Assembly (NCBI GenBank): GCA_037576195.1
Contig: CM075103.1
Coordinates: 5,456,001-5,520,000, forward strand
Direction of reading: 5' to 3'
From: Phytoseiulus persimilis
Lineage: Eukaryota; Arthropoda; Arachnida; Mesostigmata; Phytoseiidae
DNA length: 64,000 bases
Below are positions 36,450 through 47,032 of this stretch, piece by piece. The position numbers and the translations under genes are program-made. Each line of letters opens with the position of its first letter. Positions within the stretch are counted from its first letter, which is position 1. The notes below the pieces were generated by a model. That model was not told the origin of the DNA and did no database searches. It was given only the letters and a program-made list of their open reading frames with translations.

Positions 36450-39400
36450 ATGTACCGCCACAAAGGATCGGATTCCGAATCAGATAGCTCAGATGGAGAA
36501 ACGAGCTGGAAGAGGGCACCGAGGAGCCATGCCACCGAACAAGAGGTGAGTCTCTATTCCTCAGGCTTGGCTTCGGAAAAAAATCTCTCGCCGTTTTGGA
36601 GCTCCCCGAACTCCTCTTTTGGCCGCAAGTTCGACGCTGAAGGAGCGGTACTTGCGAAAAATGCTAACGAATGAAAAGTGCAATCATGACTCTCTTGCTC
36701 CCTTCGTTGCCAGAGCCACGTCCATGCTGAAACGGAATCCGCCAAGTCCGCAAGCGGCACCCGGCGCAGGAATCATGTTTGGGGCGACGTTGTCCAAGAG
36801 GAAGTTCTCACGGGGAGCATGTCGGGGGTAAGTCAGTCTTCAGATTTTACATTTCCACAGGAACCTGCTTCGCGAAGTTTACCTAGATTCGATAGAATGG
36901 CCCGTCATGGCCAACAACGTCCGTTTTTTATTCTCCATTACGCGCACTGAGCTGGCTACGGGCGCCCCGATGAGTGATTACGAAACACTGAGTCATCGTG
37001 ATGCAAACTGGATTATCTTGTGTTTCACATACGGCAGAGAATCTAGAATCTGAACTCCCAGACTTCGAGCGAGAACTATGGGAAGGTTGTTGTTCTGATA
37101 GAGATGTATCAAGCCTTCGATGGCCACCTGAAAATATTTTTCGATATGGAATTAGAACGCTTCCGAGCCCAGATAACGCTCCGTCAGTGGGAAGAGAAAT
37201 CGCGCAAGGCTTCTGCTCTGACAGCGGTCTACTGGATTCTACTTTTCTGGGAGTCCGAAACGGGACGGTGTACCTGGAACGGCAGGAGAGCGCACTGCCT
37301 CTCGCGTTCGTACGCCATCAAAGCTTTGATGTCTCCAAGCTGTTCCCCTCGGAAAGCGGCGTCTGTGAGGTTCCTCTCAAGGCATTCCACATCTGCGAAT
37401 CCGAAGTTTGCTCCTTGACCGGCTAGAGGATGCACACGATGTGCACTATCACCTACGAGAACAGTTCGAGGAACCACGTAGTTCACAGCATGACCCATAC
37501 CGAGGGGGTACGAGGCTCTTGTTTGTGGACACACAGCCACGACCCTCGGAGGGGTCACTTTCGAGACGCTCTGACGGAGACCCACTGAGTTCATAATCAG
37601 CTACATAGGGTAAAAGAGATAATTCAGTTTTAGATATCAATCACCGAAGCTTATCGCACCGCATGGTGATATCTTTCCGATCATTGCCCGTCCACTCACC
37701 CGGGTCCCGTGGAGCACCGACATCACGCCCTGATTATACTCTAACGTGTCGGTGAGGTGTTTGTTCAATGTCTCCACGAATTCTTCGTCGGAGAGTTTTA
37801 GGATGCGTTCAGCGCAGTTATCTACCAAGGACCAAATGAGGCAAGCTTTCCTGTTACCCAGAGGTAGCAAAGCGACGACGCCTTCAGGCAGAAACCTCTG
37901 AAACGCGATCCCGTCCACGTCGCTCAACCCGTCGAGGTCTACCACCGCGATGACGGATTTCTGTTTGTAACTCCATGAAACGTTCTTGACGCCCATCAGT
38001 TTTCGGATCTGCGAGTTGAAGCCGTCGGCTGCAATCAGCAGGTCGCTCGTGTGTTTCTCCGGCTCATCGAAGATTTGGTATGACACTTTCCCCGACGGAC
38101 ACGTTCGACGGTCCACTGAGGGCAGCTCGACGTTGGCTATTCGAGTCCTTGACTTGAGCTCTATGTTGGGAAGCTCTTTCAAACGCTCGTAAATCGCGTG
38201 AAGCAGGGCATGCTGATCCAGGTTGTAGCAAACCGTGTTGGGCTCGATGGTCCCGTCCACTCCGACGGCGTCTTCACCTCGGAAGTTGAGGGCGGCGTCG
38301 CTCTGATTCTCCCAGACGAGCATTCGCCGGCAGACATGAATCTGTTGCGGTGTGAGCTTCTGCCATATCTTAAGACGTTCCAGAAACCTGAGGAGAAATT
38401 CGAATCGATCAGGCATGTTTCCATCTGAGCGACCCCGACGACGGGGGAACGTTTGACAAGAACTCTCACCGTCTTGTACCAGGTGTTATAGCGTAAACAC
38501 GATTGGACCAATCCTCAAGGTTTTGAGGAAACTTTATGTCTCGTCGTTCTACGAGGGAGATCGTGCGCTGAGCGAAAGCCGGTGAAGATGCCAAAGCGAC
38601 TGCCGTGCAAGCGCCTATGAGATTGCCGCCGATCACGGTAACGTCTCGGTGAAAATATCTCTGGCCGACGTGATTGGCTATCGAGTGTCTTCCGAAAGTG
38701 GATATGTGGCGGCCCAAGAGGCGCATGGCTGACAGCACGTAGTGCTTGCCTGAAAAGAAGTTTTCTTGTCTAAGTTCACAGGCTGTTTCCGATTGTTCAA
38801 CTTGAGGGCGTTTCCGTCATCGTTCCTCACTCTCCATCATCTCGGGTCTTTCAGTTCCTTGGATGAGTTCGGGAAGTGAACGAGAAGAAACAGATCGTCG
38901 ATTGATTTATTCACTTCGAGTTATTTTTCAAGCGGATATCCGTCTCGACGCGCTCAACCTATAAGCTCACGAGTCCTACCGTTGCTGGTTCGCGTGTTTC
39001 GCACTCGAAGGCTCAAAGTTTTCCACGTTTGTATCGATTGGATAATATCCTAAAACTTTCGAACACCGGAGAACTGAGCTTTCTTTCACTTCTTCATGAT
39101 GTTTTGAAGGTGATCAGCTGCTTCTCCGCTGGCGCTGCAGTCTGTGCTCCCGTACCGCGCTGCGAGAAAGGGTCGTTTGTAATGCATTCATTCGATTCCG
39201 CTGGCGCGAAACCAAAGCTTTTTCATTTGGGCGCTGGCTGAGTGGGGAGGGGGGGACTCGAAGTTGCCCGACTTCTAGGTCACAGTCAGAGCTTAGAGCC
39301 ATGGATTGAATCGTTCGATGCAACAGAGGTCCAGAGCTATTGATATTGCAAACGTAATATAATGACCGTGCTCATGAAATTCAAGGGCTTCGGCGTTCAA

Positions 39401-40320
39401 GGTCTACCGAGAGACTGCCGGGAAGATCGGGGAGTAGAGAGTTATGATTACACGAGAGCTCGTTTCGATCCGAGACCCCGGGTGGAGCCTGTGCCAACGG
39501 ATGTCCCAAAGCAGCTTTTAGAATTGAGGTAAATAATTTTTTGAATACTTGAATCTTTGATTACGACGTCTCATATAGATGGCATTGTCGGCGCAGCTTT
39601 CTGTAGTGCTCTGTCGATAAGTTATTGATCCGCGGTTCAATCATCCTCCACAGAGCAGAACGAGCGAAAGAAGTGCGGAGTCGTCTCGGAGTTCCGGATT
39701 CTGTTGAAAAAGTTGACGAAGAAACGGCCTCCATCGAAAACGTCGTGAAAGAAATATGTCAGCGCCTGAAGGAACCGAAAGTAATTCTACGGAATCCTTA
39801 TTCCCATCCATCCATGGAATTTGTCTCACCGAAAGCGCTCTTTCTTCTCTGGATGATCTAACTCCCATCCTATTTTCAGTCGGATCTCATCGGTCGCGCT
39901 GTAAACGGAATCGGCACCAAAATAGCTCTAGACTTGCTCTACGCTTCCGAGACCATAGAAGCCAATGGGGGTCTCATGATTAATAACGGAAGCCGGCGGA
40001 GAACACCGGGCGGAGTTTTCCTGCATCTGTTACGGAATGATAAGAGAGTGGATAAACACACGGTCGATAAGATTTTCGAGGCTGAAGAACAATCGCGCAA
40101 AATCGCAGCCAAGAAACGCAAAAGGTCGGCGATGGAGAAAAAAGCCGCAAATGTTATCCGAGCTCTAGAGGCACAGTTATTCGGTGATCAGGCTCAATCT
40201 CAAACTTCCGACGATGACGATGACGAAGGAATGGAGCAGGCACCTCCGAAGAGACCCACGCCAGCTGAAGAATCCAATGCGAGGACGAGCGAGCTCGAAG
40301 ACGGAGAAATCGACGATTGA
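36450..40320 (+). CDS. PHAX: PHAX, phosphorylated adaptor for snRNA nuclear export
   Basis: PHAX bridges the cap-binding complex and CRM1 to export U snRNAs. Exons 36450-36545, 36714-36827, 39386-39528, 39654-39780 and 39880-40320 join in phase to 306 residues. The first exon is acidic and serine-rich (SDSESDSSDGETSWKR). The second carries RRRNHVWGDVVQEE, the family WGxVLQEQ motif. The third carries FGVQGLP and VESYDY. The fourth and fifth form the RNA-binding domain (ICQRLKEPK, DLIGRAVNGIGT, EANGGLMINNGSRRRTPGG, VFLHLL). A basic KKRKRSAMEKK follows, then an acidic tail ending ELEDGEIDD. The acceptor of exon 3 is AAG rather than CAG. Intron 2, 2.56 kb, holds the whole COQ6 gene on the other strand. 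Confidence 0.92.
36993..38726 (-). CDS. COQ6: COQ6 ubiquinone biosynthesis flavin monooxygenase
   Basis: Mitochondrial FAD-dependent hydroxylase that modifies the coenzyme Q ring. Exons 38726-38470, 38387-37700, 37600-37274 and 37127-36993 join in phase to 468 residues, the same length as the human enzyme. The N-terminus is basic and lacks acids, as in a mitochondrial presequence. Then come VTVIGGNLIGACTAVALA (a relaxed Rossmann FAD motif; family GGGxxG, here GGNLIG), WSNRVYAITPG, LLIAADGFNSQIRKLMGVKN (second FAD-binding block), WSYKQKSVIAVV, AFQRFLPEGVVALLPLG, and GDSAHRVHPLAGQGANFGF near residue 365 (the GD ribityl-binding motif). It lies entirely in PHAX intron 2, antisense. Confidence 0.95.
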
Positions 40321-41053
40321 ACGACGATGGACCGAAATCAGCTCTGTGGCTCATGCATTCGTGTTTCTTTGTGTATAGAATGTGCAACAGAATTTTTCTT
40401 CAGGCCTTCGTCCGTAGCTGTGTTCGACCGATTCGAATCGATTGATGGAGTACTCAAGGCCCTCATGATGTGTATATCGTTGTTGCCTACCTAGTAAACT
40501 CTCGGGTGATTGTAGACTACTCTATGGCTGGCTTGACTGACTGAAAAATATTGGGTCCGTCGACGACCTTTGTAAGACATTTGAGCAACTTCCTTCTCGA
40601 ACCTGTTGACTCCGCACTTCTGTTGTGATTGAGAACTCCATTGCAGTTTGCAGGGGAATATGGTTTCCGGAGATCCGGCAACTTTTGAGAACTCGAAATA
40701 AGATTCCTCGGGACGAATTCTCAAACCTCCTTTCCTCCCAACGATTCGAGCTGTTTTTTCTGTTGAACGAGGGCTGAATGGTGATGTACGACCTCGGCAT
40801 ATAGATACTCGCTTAGCTTTCGAGCATCCGCTCATCCCCTCCTGGGATACGACGAACGGTTCCATTTCCATGACGTCTGATGCGGGGCCACTCCACGGAG
40901 CTTTCCACCAGCTGCCGTATGGTTGGACAGCAGCCCTCGAGGAATGCATCGCGTAGCTCACTACTGCGAGAGCTGCCGGGTACACCCCGCTGTCTCTCGC
41001 GGACATATCCGATTTTGTAGAGGAAGTTTTGGATTGCACATTGGCTGAGCTCT
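40321..41053. other. PHAX 3' flank with degenerate coding-like sequence
   Basis: Plus-strand frame 1 from about 40.70 to 41.08 kb reads like protein (LAFEHPLIPSWD, LPYGWTAALEECIA, then after a TAG, LSLADISDFVEEVLDC) but is broken by an in-frame stop. The antisense frame (40491-41039) is also open for 182 codons. Neither matches a family I know. It could be a pseudogene or an old mobile element. Confidence 0.3.
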
Positions 41054-41296
41054 ATGAGGTCATCAACGCCGAATCCAACAGGTGAGAGCTGTCGGGGGAA
41101 GCAGAGGATTCCAATCGACGAGCTTGTTCGACTCAAGATAAGCAAGAGAGACGCTCAACTCCTTGCAAATCGAATACGTATCGATTCTGCATCCATCACA
41201 GAACTAATAGAGCGGTCTGAAACTGGTTTCATTGGATTCCTCGCATCTTTCTTAATCGGGGCAAGTATCTTCGCAAGTCTTAGCGACAGAGGATGA
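41054..41296 (+). CDS. Hypothetical small protein with a hydrophobic C-terminal segment
   Basis: An open frame of 80 codons from ATG to TGA. The middle is rich in charged helix (IPIDELVRLKISKRDAQLLA, RIDSASITELIERSE), followed by a roughly 20-residue hydrophobic stretch (GFIGFLASFLIGASIFASL) that could span a membrane near the C-terminus. It overlaps the end of the broken frame described just upstream, one base out of phase, which suggests either a frameshifted pseudogene or two unrelated frames. No homologue recognised. Confidence 0.3.
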   Translation: MRSSTPNPTGESCRGKQRIPIDELVRLKISKRDAQLLANRIRIDSASITELIERSETGFIGFLASFLIGASIFASLSDRG

Positions 41297-41699
41297 CACC
41301 TCGAACTGCCCTTACCCTCTCCACCCAAAAAGCTCGCGAGTTTCTTCTGCGATCATGGCTGTTGAAGTACATGAAGGTCTGTAAGTGTGGTGCGCAGAGC
41401 GCACTCAACTCTCGAGTCCTGTCATCGCCATCTTCTCATCATCGCCAGGCCTCACGAGTTCCTTTTCTGCATCGATTCGATACTTCAGGAACGGTTCAAA
41501 TCAGTTACAACGCAAAGTGTCGTAAACTGGTTGCGAATGATCTAGGTAATGTACGGAATAATGATGGCGTGAACTTGGCCTGACAGAACAGGTAATCTAC
41601 ACCGTCGAACAATTAGAGCAACTTGCATCGGAAACGCTTCCTTTTACACGCACCATGACGTCTCCCTGGAATATTATTACCTCCAAGATAACAACTCTT
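41297..41699. other. Spacer before the chitin-binding gene
   Basis: Short frames only; nothing recognised. Confidence 0.4.
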
Positions 41700-41705
41700 T
41701 ATAAG
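41700..41705 (+). promoter_or_regulatory. Candidate TATA box of the chitin-binding gene
   Basis: TATAAG 118 bp before the ATG at 41823. It would place a transcription start near 41730 with a 5' UTR of about 90 bp. Confidence 0.45.
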
Positions 41706-41822
41706 CACTCTCAAGAACCCAGGGAAACTCATTCCTCGCTTATTCTGACCACGAGATTTTCCAACACATTCATCCCGATATCTCGAAGCTTCCCAGCAGA
41801 GTGCCGGAAAAGTCCTGACGAA

Positions 41823-42378
41823 ATGTTCCGCACAGTCCCCTGCATCCTGGCAGTGGCGTTCGTCGCCATGGTTTTGGCGCAGGACTTTTCCTATGATGTT
41901 AATGGAGTCCCACTCTGTCCGGTGCGTGATGATACCGAGGGTAACGCCACAATCGTGCCTGACCCATTCAACTGCACAACGTTTTATATCTGCTCGAATG
42001 GTGTAGCACACCGAATGCAGTGCCCAGATGAACTACAAGTAAGTCTCCAGAATCTTGGCTAGCGGGCCCAAGCTTCCACGTACGAAGAATCTCTCGTTTC
42101 TCATGAACCCCATGTCGAAGGGGGAATTCATTCTCAATAGTAGAGACTGTTGCACGCATCTGGTTTTCTCTCGATCGATGCTCATGCCTGCCGATACACC
42201 TCTTGTCATTGTTGATTCGCTGCTCTGATCCTCCATACCCGAGAAGACTTTCAGCAGCAGTCATTTTCAGTTCAGCACGAATCTGACCGTCTGTGACTGG
42301 GAGGAATCAGTGCTATGCGAGTTGGTCGAAGTTGGAGCCGAAGATGGACAGGAAACAGTTCGAGTTCGAACAGTTTAG
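41823..42378 (+). CDS. Secreted protein with one chitin-binding type-2 (peritrophin A, CBM14) domain
   Basis: Binds chitin in cuticle, peritrophic matrix or egg coat. Exons 41823-42038 and 42271-42378 join in phase 0 to 107 residues. A signal peptide (CILAVAFVAMVLA, cleavage near residue 19) is followed by a single CBM14 domain with all six cysteines at 32, 51, 57, 67, 80 and 88. The spacing and motifs are typical: PDPFNCTTFYICSNG, then CPDELQ/FS across the splice junction, then CDWEESVLC. A short acidic then basic tail of 19 residues ends the protein. The donor is GTAAGT and the acceptor CATTTTCAG. With only one domain it is a minimal member of the family. It sits at the edge of the cuticle-like gene block, which may reflect shared use in an extracellular matrix. 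Confidence 0.9.
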
Positions 42379-42614
42379 CGAGGGTTTCAGAATCCCCAGC
42401 GAGAACCTCTGACGCATTCATGGAATAATAACTTATCTGGGAACACCAGGAGTATGCGATACGTCCTGATTGTTGTAGCTGTTATCTTCATTGTTATTCT
42501 CAGAGGTATAGTCACTGGTCTGCTGATATAAATGCAATACTGGTAACGAATAAGCGTATTTATTCGTATATATCAACAGCTGCTGTACATTTATCACCGA
42601 AGATCGTGAGGGAG

Positions 42615-43514
42615 TTAGGCCTTGTGCAAGACAGCAGTGCTTCCGTAGGTTCCGGACTGTTCGTAGCCGTAACCGTAGGTTGAGATGGCAGCGGGGGCAG
42701 CATAGGTGGAGATGGCAGCGGGGGCAGCATAGGTGGAGATGGCAGCGGGGGCAGCATAGGTGGAGATGGCAGCGGGAGCAGCATAGGTGGAGATGGCAGC
42801 GGGAGCAGCATAGGTGGAGATGGTGGCAGCGTGAGCGGCGATGGGAGCAGGGCCGGCACGGACAACTTGGGTGGCAACCTCGTTTCCTCCGACGTGGATC
42901 TCAGGAGCGGCGTGGTGATGGTCGGCGACAAGTTCGACGCGAGCGGGTGGAGCGGGAGCACCACGGATGTTGATGATTTGGTCGGCGGCTCTGGGTGGGT
43001 TGGTGACATCGTAAACCTGAGCGTTGTTGCTCTGGTAGACCTGACGTTGAACTTGGGTGGGTCCGTTACGGGAGACGAGACGAATGTGGCTGGCGGGAGC
43101 GGCAGGTCCTTGAACGTTGATCACTCGAGCGGGAGCTTGCGGAGCATCGTGGACTCGGATGACTTGGCCGGCAGCGCGGTGTTCCTCGACTCGGATAGTG
43201 TTACCAGCACCCCCGGTGTGAATCTCGTGGGAGCGCACGGCTGGGGCGGCAGCAGGAGCAGCTACATTGTAGGAAACGGGAGCGGCGGCGACTCCGTACG
43301 AAACGGGTGCGGCCGCGACTCCGTACGAAACGGGGGCGGCAGCAACTCCGTAAGAAATGGGAGCGGCAGCAGCTCCGTAAGAAATTGGGGCGGCAACGGC
43401 TCCGTAAGAAGAAGATGAAACGCTGGAGTAGGAGGGTCCAGAGGAGTACGTGCCGAGTTGGGCTGAGACTGACGAGGCAACGAGGGCCACTCCGAGGATC
43501 TGGAAGCACTTCAT
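42615..43514 (-). CDS. Cluster gene 1: secreted HEIHT-core protein with ISTYAAPAA repeats
   Basis: One exon, 299 residues, function unknown. A signal peptide (MKCFQILGVALVASSVSA) is followed by five to six YGVAAAPVS-type units (residues 35-92), the conserved core from residue 93 (VRSHEIHTGGAGNTIRVEE, GQVIRVHDAPQ, SHIRLVSRNGPTQVQRQV, QVYDV, QIINIRGAPAPPARVELVAD), then six 9-residue ISTYAAPAA units and a tail GTYGSTAVLHKA. It is closest to the gene at 44903, sharing the GGAGNTIRVEE and APAPPA variants. AATAAA (minus) lies at 42559-42564, 51 bp after the stop. AAPA repeats occur in many arthropod cuticle proteins; no chitin-binding R&R consensus is present. Structural role inferred, not shown. 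Confidence 0.88.
   Translation of the reverse strand: MKCFQILGVALVASSVSAQLGTYSSGPSYSSVSSSSYGAVAAPISYGAAAAPISYGVAAAPVSYGVAAAPVSYGVAAAPVSYNVAAPAAAPAVRSHEIHTGGAGNTIRVEEHRAAGQVIRVHDAPQAPARVINVQGPAAPASHIRLVSRNGPTQVQRQVYQSNNAQVYDVTNPPRAADQIINIRGAPAPPARVELVADHHHAAPEIHVGGNEVATQVVRAGPAPIAAHAATISTYAAPAAISTYAAPAAISTYAAPAAISTYAAPAAISTYAAPAAISTYGYGYEQSGTYGSTAVLHKA
42682..42822. repeat. 27-bp coding repeats in cluster gene 1
   Basis: At least five consecutive units of 27 bp encode ISTYAAPAA, nearly identical at the DNA level, implying recent expansion or gene conversion. Confidence 0.9.
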
Positions 43515-43569
43515 GTCTATGAGTCGGCGGATGCTGCGAGAAGACTGCGTAGTTTAGCAATCACTGTGG

Positions 43570-43577
43570 CTTTTATT
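43570..43577 (-). promoter_or_regulatory. TATA-like box of cluster gene 1
   Basis: AATAAAAG on the minus strand, about 60 bp before the ATG; the weakest box of the cluster. Confidence 0.5.
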
Positions 43578-44867
43578 TCGTCGGTTCAGCAGATGCCACC
43601 AGAGCCTTGGGGAACCGGAGTTATCTTTCACGCTTTCCTGTGGACAGCCTATGGGTACGACTGCCCCCTCTTTCTTGTTCTTGTTGTTTTTCTTCTGAGA
43701 GAAGAAACACCGCACGCAGCGCAGCTTCGCGAACAACAGTCGCTTGAGACCGATCTTCTTTTCCAAAGGATGGATACCGCGGTGAAGACTTTCGCTGTTC
43801 TGTGCCGTCTCCGTCTTCTTCTGAAGACAACTCTGGACGATTGTCCGATAAGGATTCTTGAAACGATCGGTGGAGCAAAACATAAACGACGGTGGCGGCT
43901 CGGCCGCAACCGATTTTATATCCTCCGGTTCAAGTGTGGGATTCCCGCGAGTGCGAACAGTTTCTCCATCGTTTTCGCTCTTGGATGGCTTCGGTCGCAT
44001 CCAGCATGAGGTTAAGGATCGATGACGGATCAGAGCGTTACTCGATCAACGAGAAGCTCGAATGAATTCTCAAATGCGGCGGCGTCCTCAACGGTCATAG
44101 GTTGCTCAATTTGGGAGGGAGCGTCATTTGCCGTGGTGGGAGTATCTCTTCCCAGTGCTCCTCGTCGAATTGTCTCAGAAAAATGGAGGAGATTTCTCTA
44201 TGGGAGATGAGTCCCTACAGAAACGGAAATTGCGTCATGAACAGCGCAGTGACAATCCGGTTTCGTTACGGAACGTTCAGGACTGGATGGTCGACATCGA
44301 AGGTCATTAGTGAGAGTCACGAAATCAGGAGGAGCTTCACCTTTCCGATGGAGAGCAGTTCACGGATGGCTTTGGAATACCATTGTGATCTCGGCAACCC
44401 AATCTGAGTGTCGCACAATCCTGACGATGTCTACCCGTTTTCGATAATGAACACAAGAATGACACCTTGACAAATACGTGTGTTGGCATGGAACACAGAA
44501 ATTGGGGTCGTAAAAGCAGCCTTGTTTGCGAAAAGGCGGCCACTTTGGAGGAGAAGCAAGTCAACTTCTCTAAAAACATATTTCCTATCCCCAGATCGGT
44601 ATCAAGTAATTGTTAATATTTTGATTCGGCTCAAGCTCCTGAACGAACGTGACTAGATTTTCTGAGTCCCGGACCATTGCCGCTTCAAGATATTCGACTC
44701 GAGGGACACTATTCATCCGAGGCATTCGTTTCTTGACTCGCCTGTTGTTTAGAACCAATCATCCCGATTTCGTCGAAGAGTTCTTATTTGGCCATCCTAC
44801 AAGGATGTATCTAATGTCGCTGCCACTCTAACAGAAACTCAGGTACTCAATTCCAACACACAATGAT
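43578..44867. other. Spacer between cluster genes 1 and 2
   Basis: Frames of about 147 codons exist on both strands near 43.55-44.0 kb, and a 60-codon frame at 44649-44831, none with recognisable features. Confidence 0.4.
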
Positions 44868-44902
44868 TTTATTTTTAAAACAATAATCTTGACTCAGGCA
44901 TC

Positions 44903-46264
44903 TCAAGCAGATGCTTTCTTTGCTTTCTTTCCGAGGATCGTGGTGGTGCCGTAGGAGTTTCCGCCGAGACCGTACGTGGTTCCTCCGAGTCCGTACGTGG
45001 TTCCTCCGAGACCGTACGTGGCTCCTCCGAGACCGTACGTGGCTCCTCCGAGGCCGTAACCCAAGCTGGAGCCTCCGAGGCCATAGCTCAGTCCTCCAAG
45101 GCTAGATCCGTAAGAAACCCTCCCGATAGCGGGAGCGGCGATTGTTCGCAGTCCAGTAGAGTAAGAGACAGCGGGTGCGGCAGAAATCGTCCTAACGGCA
45201 GGGGCGGCGACAGCGTAAGAAGCTACCGGGGCAGCGGAGACTGTGGCGACGCGGGTGGCAATTGGGGCAGCAGCGTATGAAGCGATCGGGGCGGCAGCGT
45301 ATGAAGCGACCGGGGCGGCAGCGTAGGAGGCGATCGGAGCAGCACCGTAGGCGGCGCCAGCGATGTTGCTAGCACCGAGGACAGCGGTGCTCAAACTTCC
45401 ACCACCTCCGACGTGCTGTACTTGGATGTTGGCTTCGTCTCCTCCGACCTGGATTTCGGGAACTCCGTGATGCTGATCGGCCACGAGTTCAACCTGAGCG
45501 GGAGGGGCGGGTGCTTTGCGGATGTTGATGATGCGGTCTCCCGGTTGAGGAGGGTTGACAATGTCGAAAACTTGGACATTGGGATCTTGGACAACGGAGC
45601 GTTGTACCTGGGTAGGACCACTGCGGGAAATGAGACGGATGTGGTTGCCAGCAGCAGCGGGTCCTTGGACGTTGAGAACTTCAGCGCCGAGTCTCGGGCT
45701 ATCGTGGACACGGATGACTTGTCCGCCGGCCTTGATTTCCTCAACGCGGATTGTGTTTCCAGCTCCTCCGGTGTGGATTTCGTGGGATCGAACGCCTCCT
45801 CCGCTTCCAGTGACGATAGCGCCTCCTCCGAGTCCGCCGCCGTAGGAAAGTCCTCCGCCTCCGTAAGAAAGACCTCCACTGCCGTAGGAAAGTCCTCCGC
45901 CGCCGTAAGCGAGTCCTCCGCCAACTCCGTACGAGACCGCAGGGGCGGCTGCTACCGATACTACGGGGGCAGCGGCTACAGATACCGCGGGAGCAGCTGA
46001 AATCACTGATCCAGTGCTGTACCCGACCGCAGGTGATCTGAGGGCAGCGTAACCGGAAACTGGGGAAGCATAGCTTCCGTAGCCGTAGCTGACCGACGGG
46101 GCGTAACTCGCTCCGTACGAGAGTCCTCCAATGCCGAGACCGTAGCCGCCGTAGCTTGAACCGTAGCCGCCGTAGCTTGAACCGTAGCCGCCGTAGCCGG
46201 AAATAATTTGGCCGCGAGCAGCGGTAGCTGCCAGGGTAACGGCAAGGACTTGGAAGGCTCTCAT
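44903..46264 (-). CDS. Cluster gene 2: secreted HEIHT-core protein with glycine/tyrosine-rich arms
   Basis: One exon, 453 residues. After the signal peptide (MRAFQVLAVTLAATAARG) come GGYGSSY repeats, SYGSGGL/SYGGGGL repeats and AAAPVVS units. The core starts at residue 158 (VRSHEIHTGGAGNTIRVEE, GQVIRVHDSPR, NHIRLISRSGPTQVQRSVV, VQVFDI, RIINIRKAPAPPAQVELVAD). It is followed by AAPIASY units, then YGLGGATYGLGGTT repeats and a lysine tail KKAKKASA. Glycine-rich GGYGSSY blocks recall silk, chorion and hard-cuticle proteins. Basic residues are almost confined to the core and the last eight residues. AATAAA (minus) lies at 44868-44873, 30 bp after the stop. The antisense strand has long open frames caused by the repeat codons; they are not genes. 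Confidence 0.88.
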   Translation of the reverse strand: MRAFQVLAVTLAATAARGQIISGYGGYGSSYGGYGSSYGGYGLGIGGLSYGASYAPSVSYGYGSYASPVSGYAALRSPAVGYSTGSVISAAPAVSVAAAPVVSVAAAPAVSYGVGGGLAYGGGGLSYGSGGLSYGGGGLSYGGGLGGGAIVTGSGGGVRSHEIHTGGAGNTIRVEEIKAGGQVIRVHDSPRLGAEVLNVQGPAAAGNHIRLISRSGPTQVQRSVVQDPNVQVFDIVNPPQPGDRIINIRKAPAPPAQVELVADQHHGVPEIQVGGDEANIQVQHVGGGGSLSTAVLGASNIAGAAYGAAPIASYAAAPVASYAAAPIASYAAAPIATRVATVSAAPVASYAVAAPAVRTISAAPAVSYSTGLRTIAAPAIGRVSYGSSLGGLSYGLGGSSLGYGLGGATYGLGGATYGLGGTTYGLGGTTYGLGGNSYGTTTILGKKAKKASA

Positions 46265-46329
46265 GATTGAGAGAAGATGGTGAACTAGAAGACCGAAGCC
46301 AACTGTGATACAAACTAGTACTTGTCAGG

Positions 46330-46337
46330 CTTTTATA
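46330..46337 (-). promoter_or_regulatory. TATA box of cluster gene 2
   Basis: TATAAAAG on the minus strand, about 66-73 bp before the ATG. Confidence 0.75.
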
Positions 46338-47032
46338 GTCAAGATTAGTGGTTTGAATTCATAACCAGCCGCCGAGAGAATGAGTGAGGAGTCCGCACGT
46401 GACATTCTACTGGAGCAAACTATCCGAAAATTCCACTAACCGTTCCGGCGATATAGTTAGGATGCATCAGAATTCAATACGGATTCTTCAGACTTCATGG
46501 TTTCGATAACTTTCTCTGATTATCCCGGTGGTGAATTATATTCTTGAGCTTCTCCGAGTTTTCCGCTCAACCCTTCCATTTATTTCTCATGTCGCTTTCA
46601 ACGAAACGGAGTTCACTGCCGCCCGCAGAACTCTCGCGCTGCACCTTCTTGGCTCCATCTCACAATGATCCCAGTTATTCTTTCCGTTTTGAGTGATGTC
46701 CGCAGACAAGTTACAGTGTCATTGGGCGGCGGCACTTGGAGGCCGCACTGGGCTGAAGATCTCTCGGTTTGAGGATGATCGGCACTGCTGTCAGGCGCCG
46801 TGAAGATTCTGCGAAGCTTCAGGAACTATCTGGCATGCGGCGTCATCGAAAAATCATGACAATCCGTGGTGCATCACCCACTTGAGCAGCTTTCCATAAC
46901 CGGTGACCGTTTGGTCGAGTTGGTCCTAGACCGGACTCAGTCGAACCTGCATAGGCGGCTGGGAGTTCGCGTGAGGCGCTCCGAAATTGTGGAGAGGCGG
47001 TACGAAACAGTCAACTGAGGCTCTGCTGTGAG
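46338..47032. other. Spacer upstream of cluster gene 2
   Basis: No gene recognised. A GC-rich imperfect palindrome lies near 46.72-46.76 kb. Confidence 0.4.
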
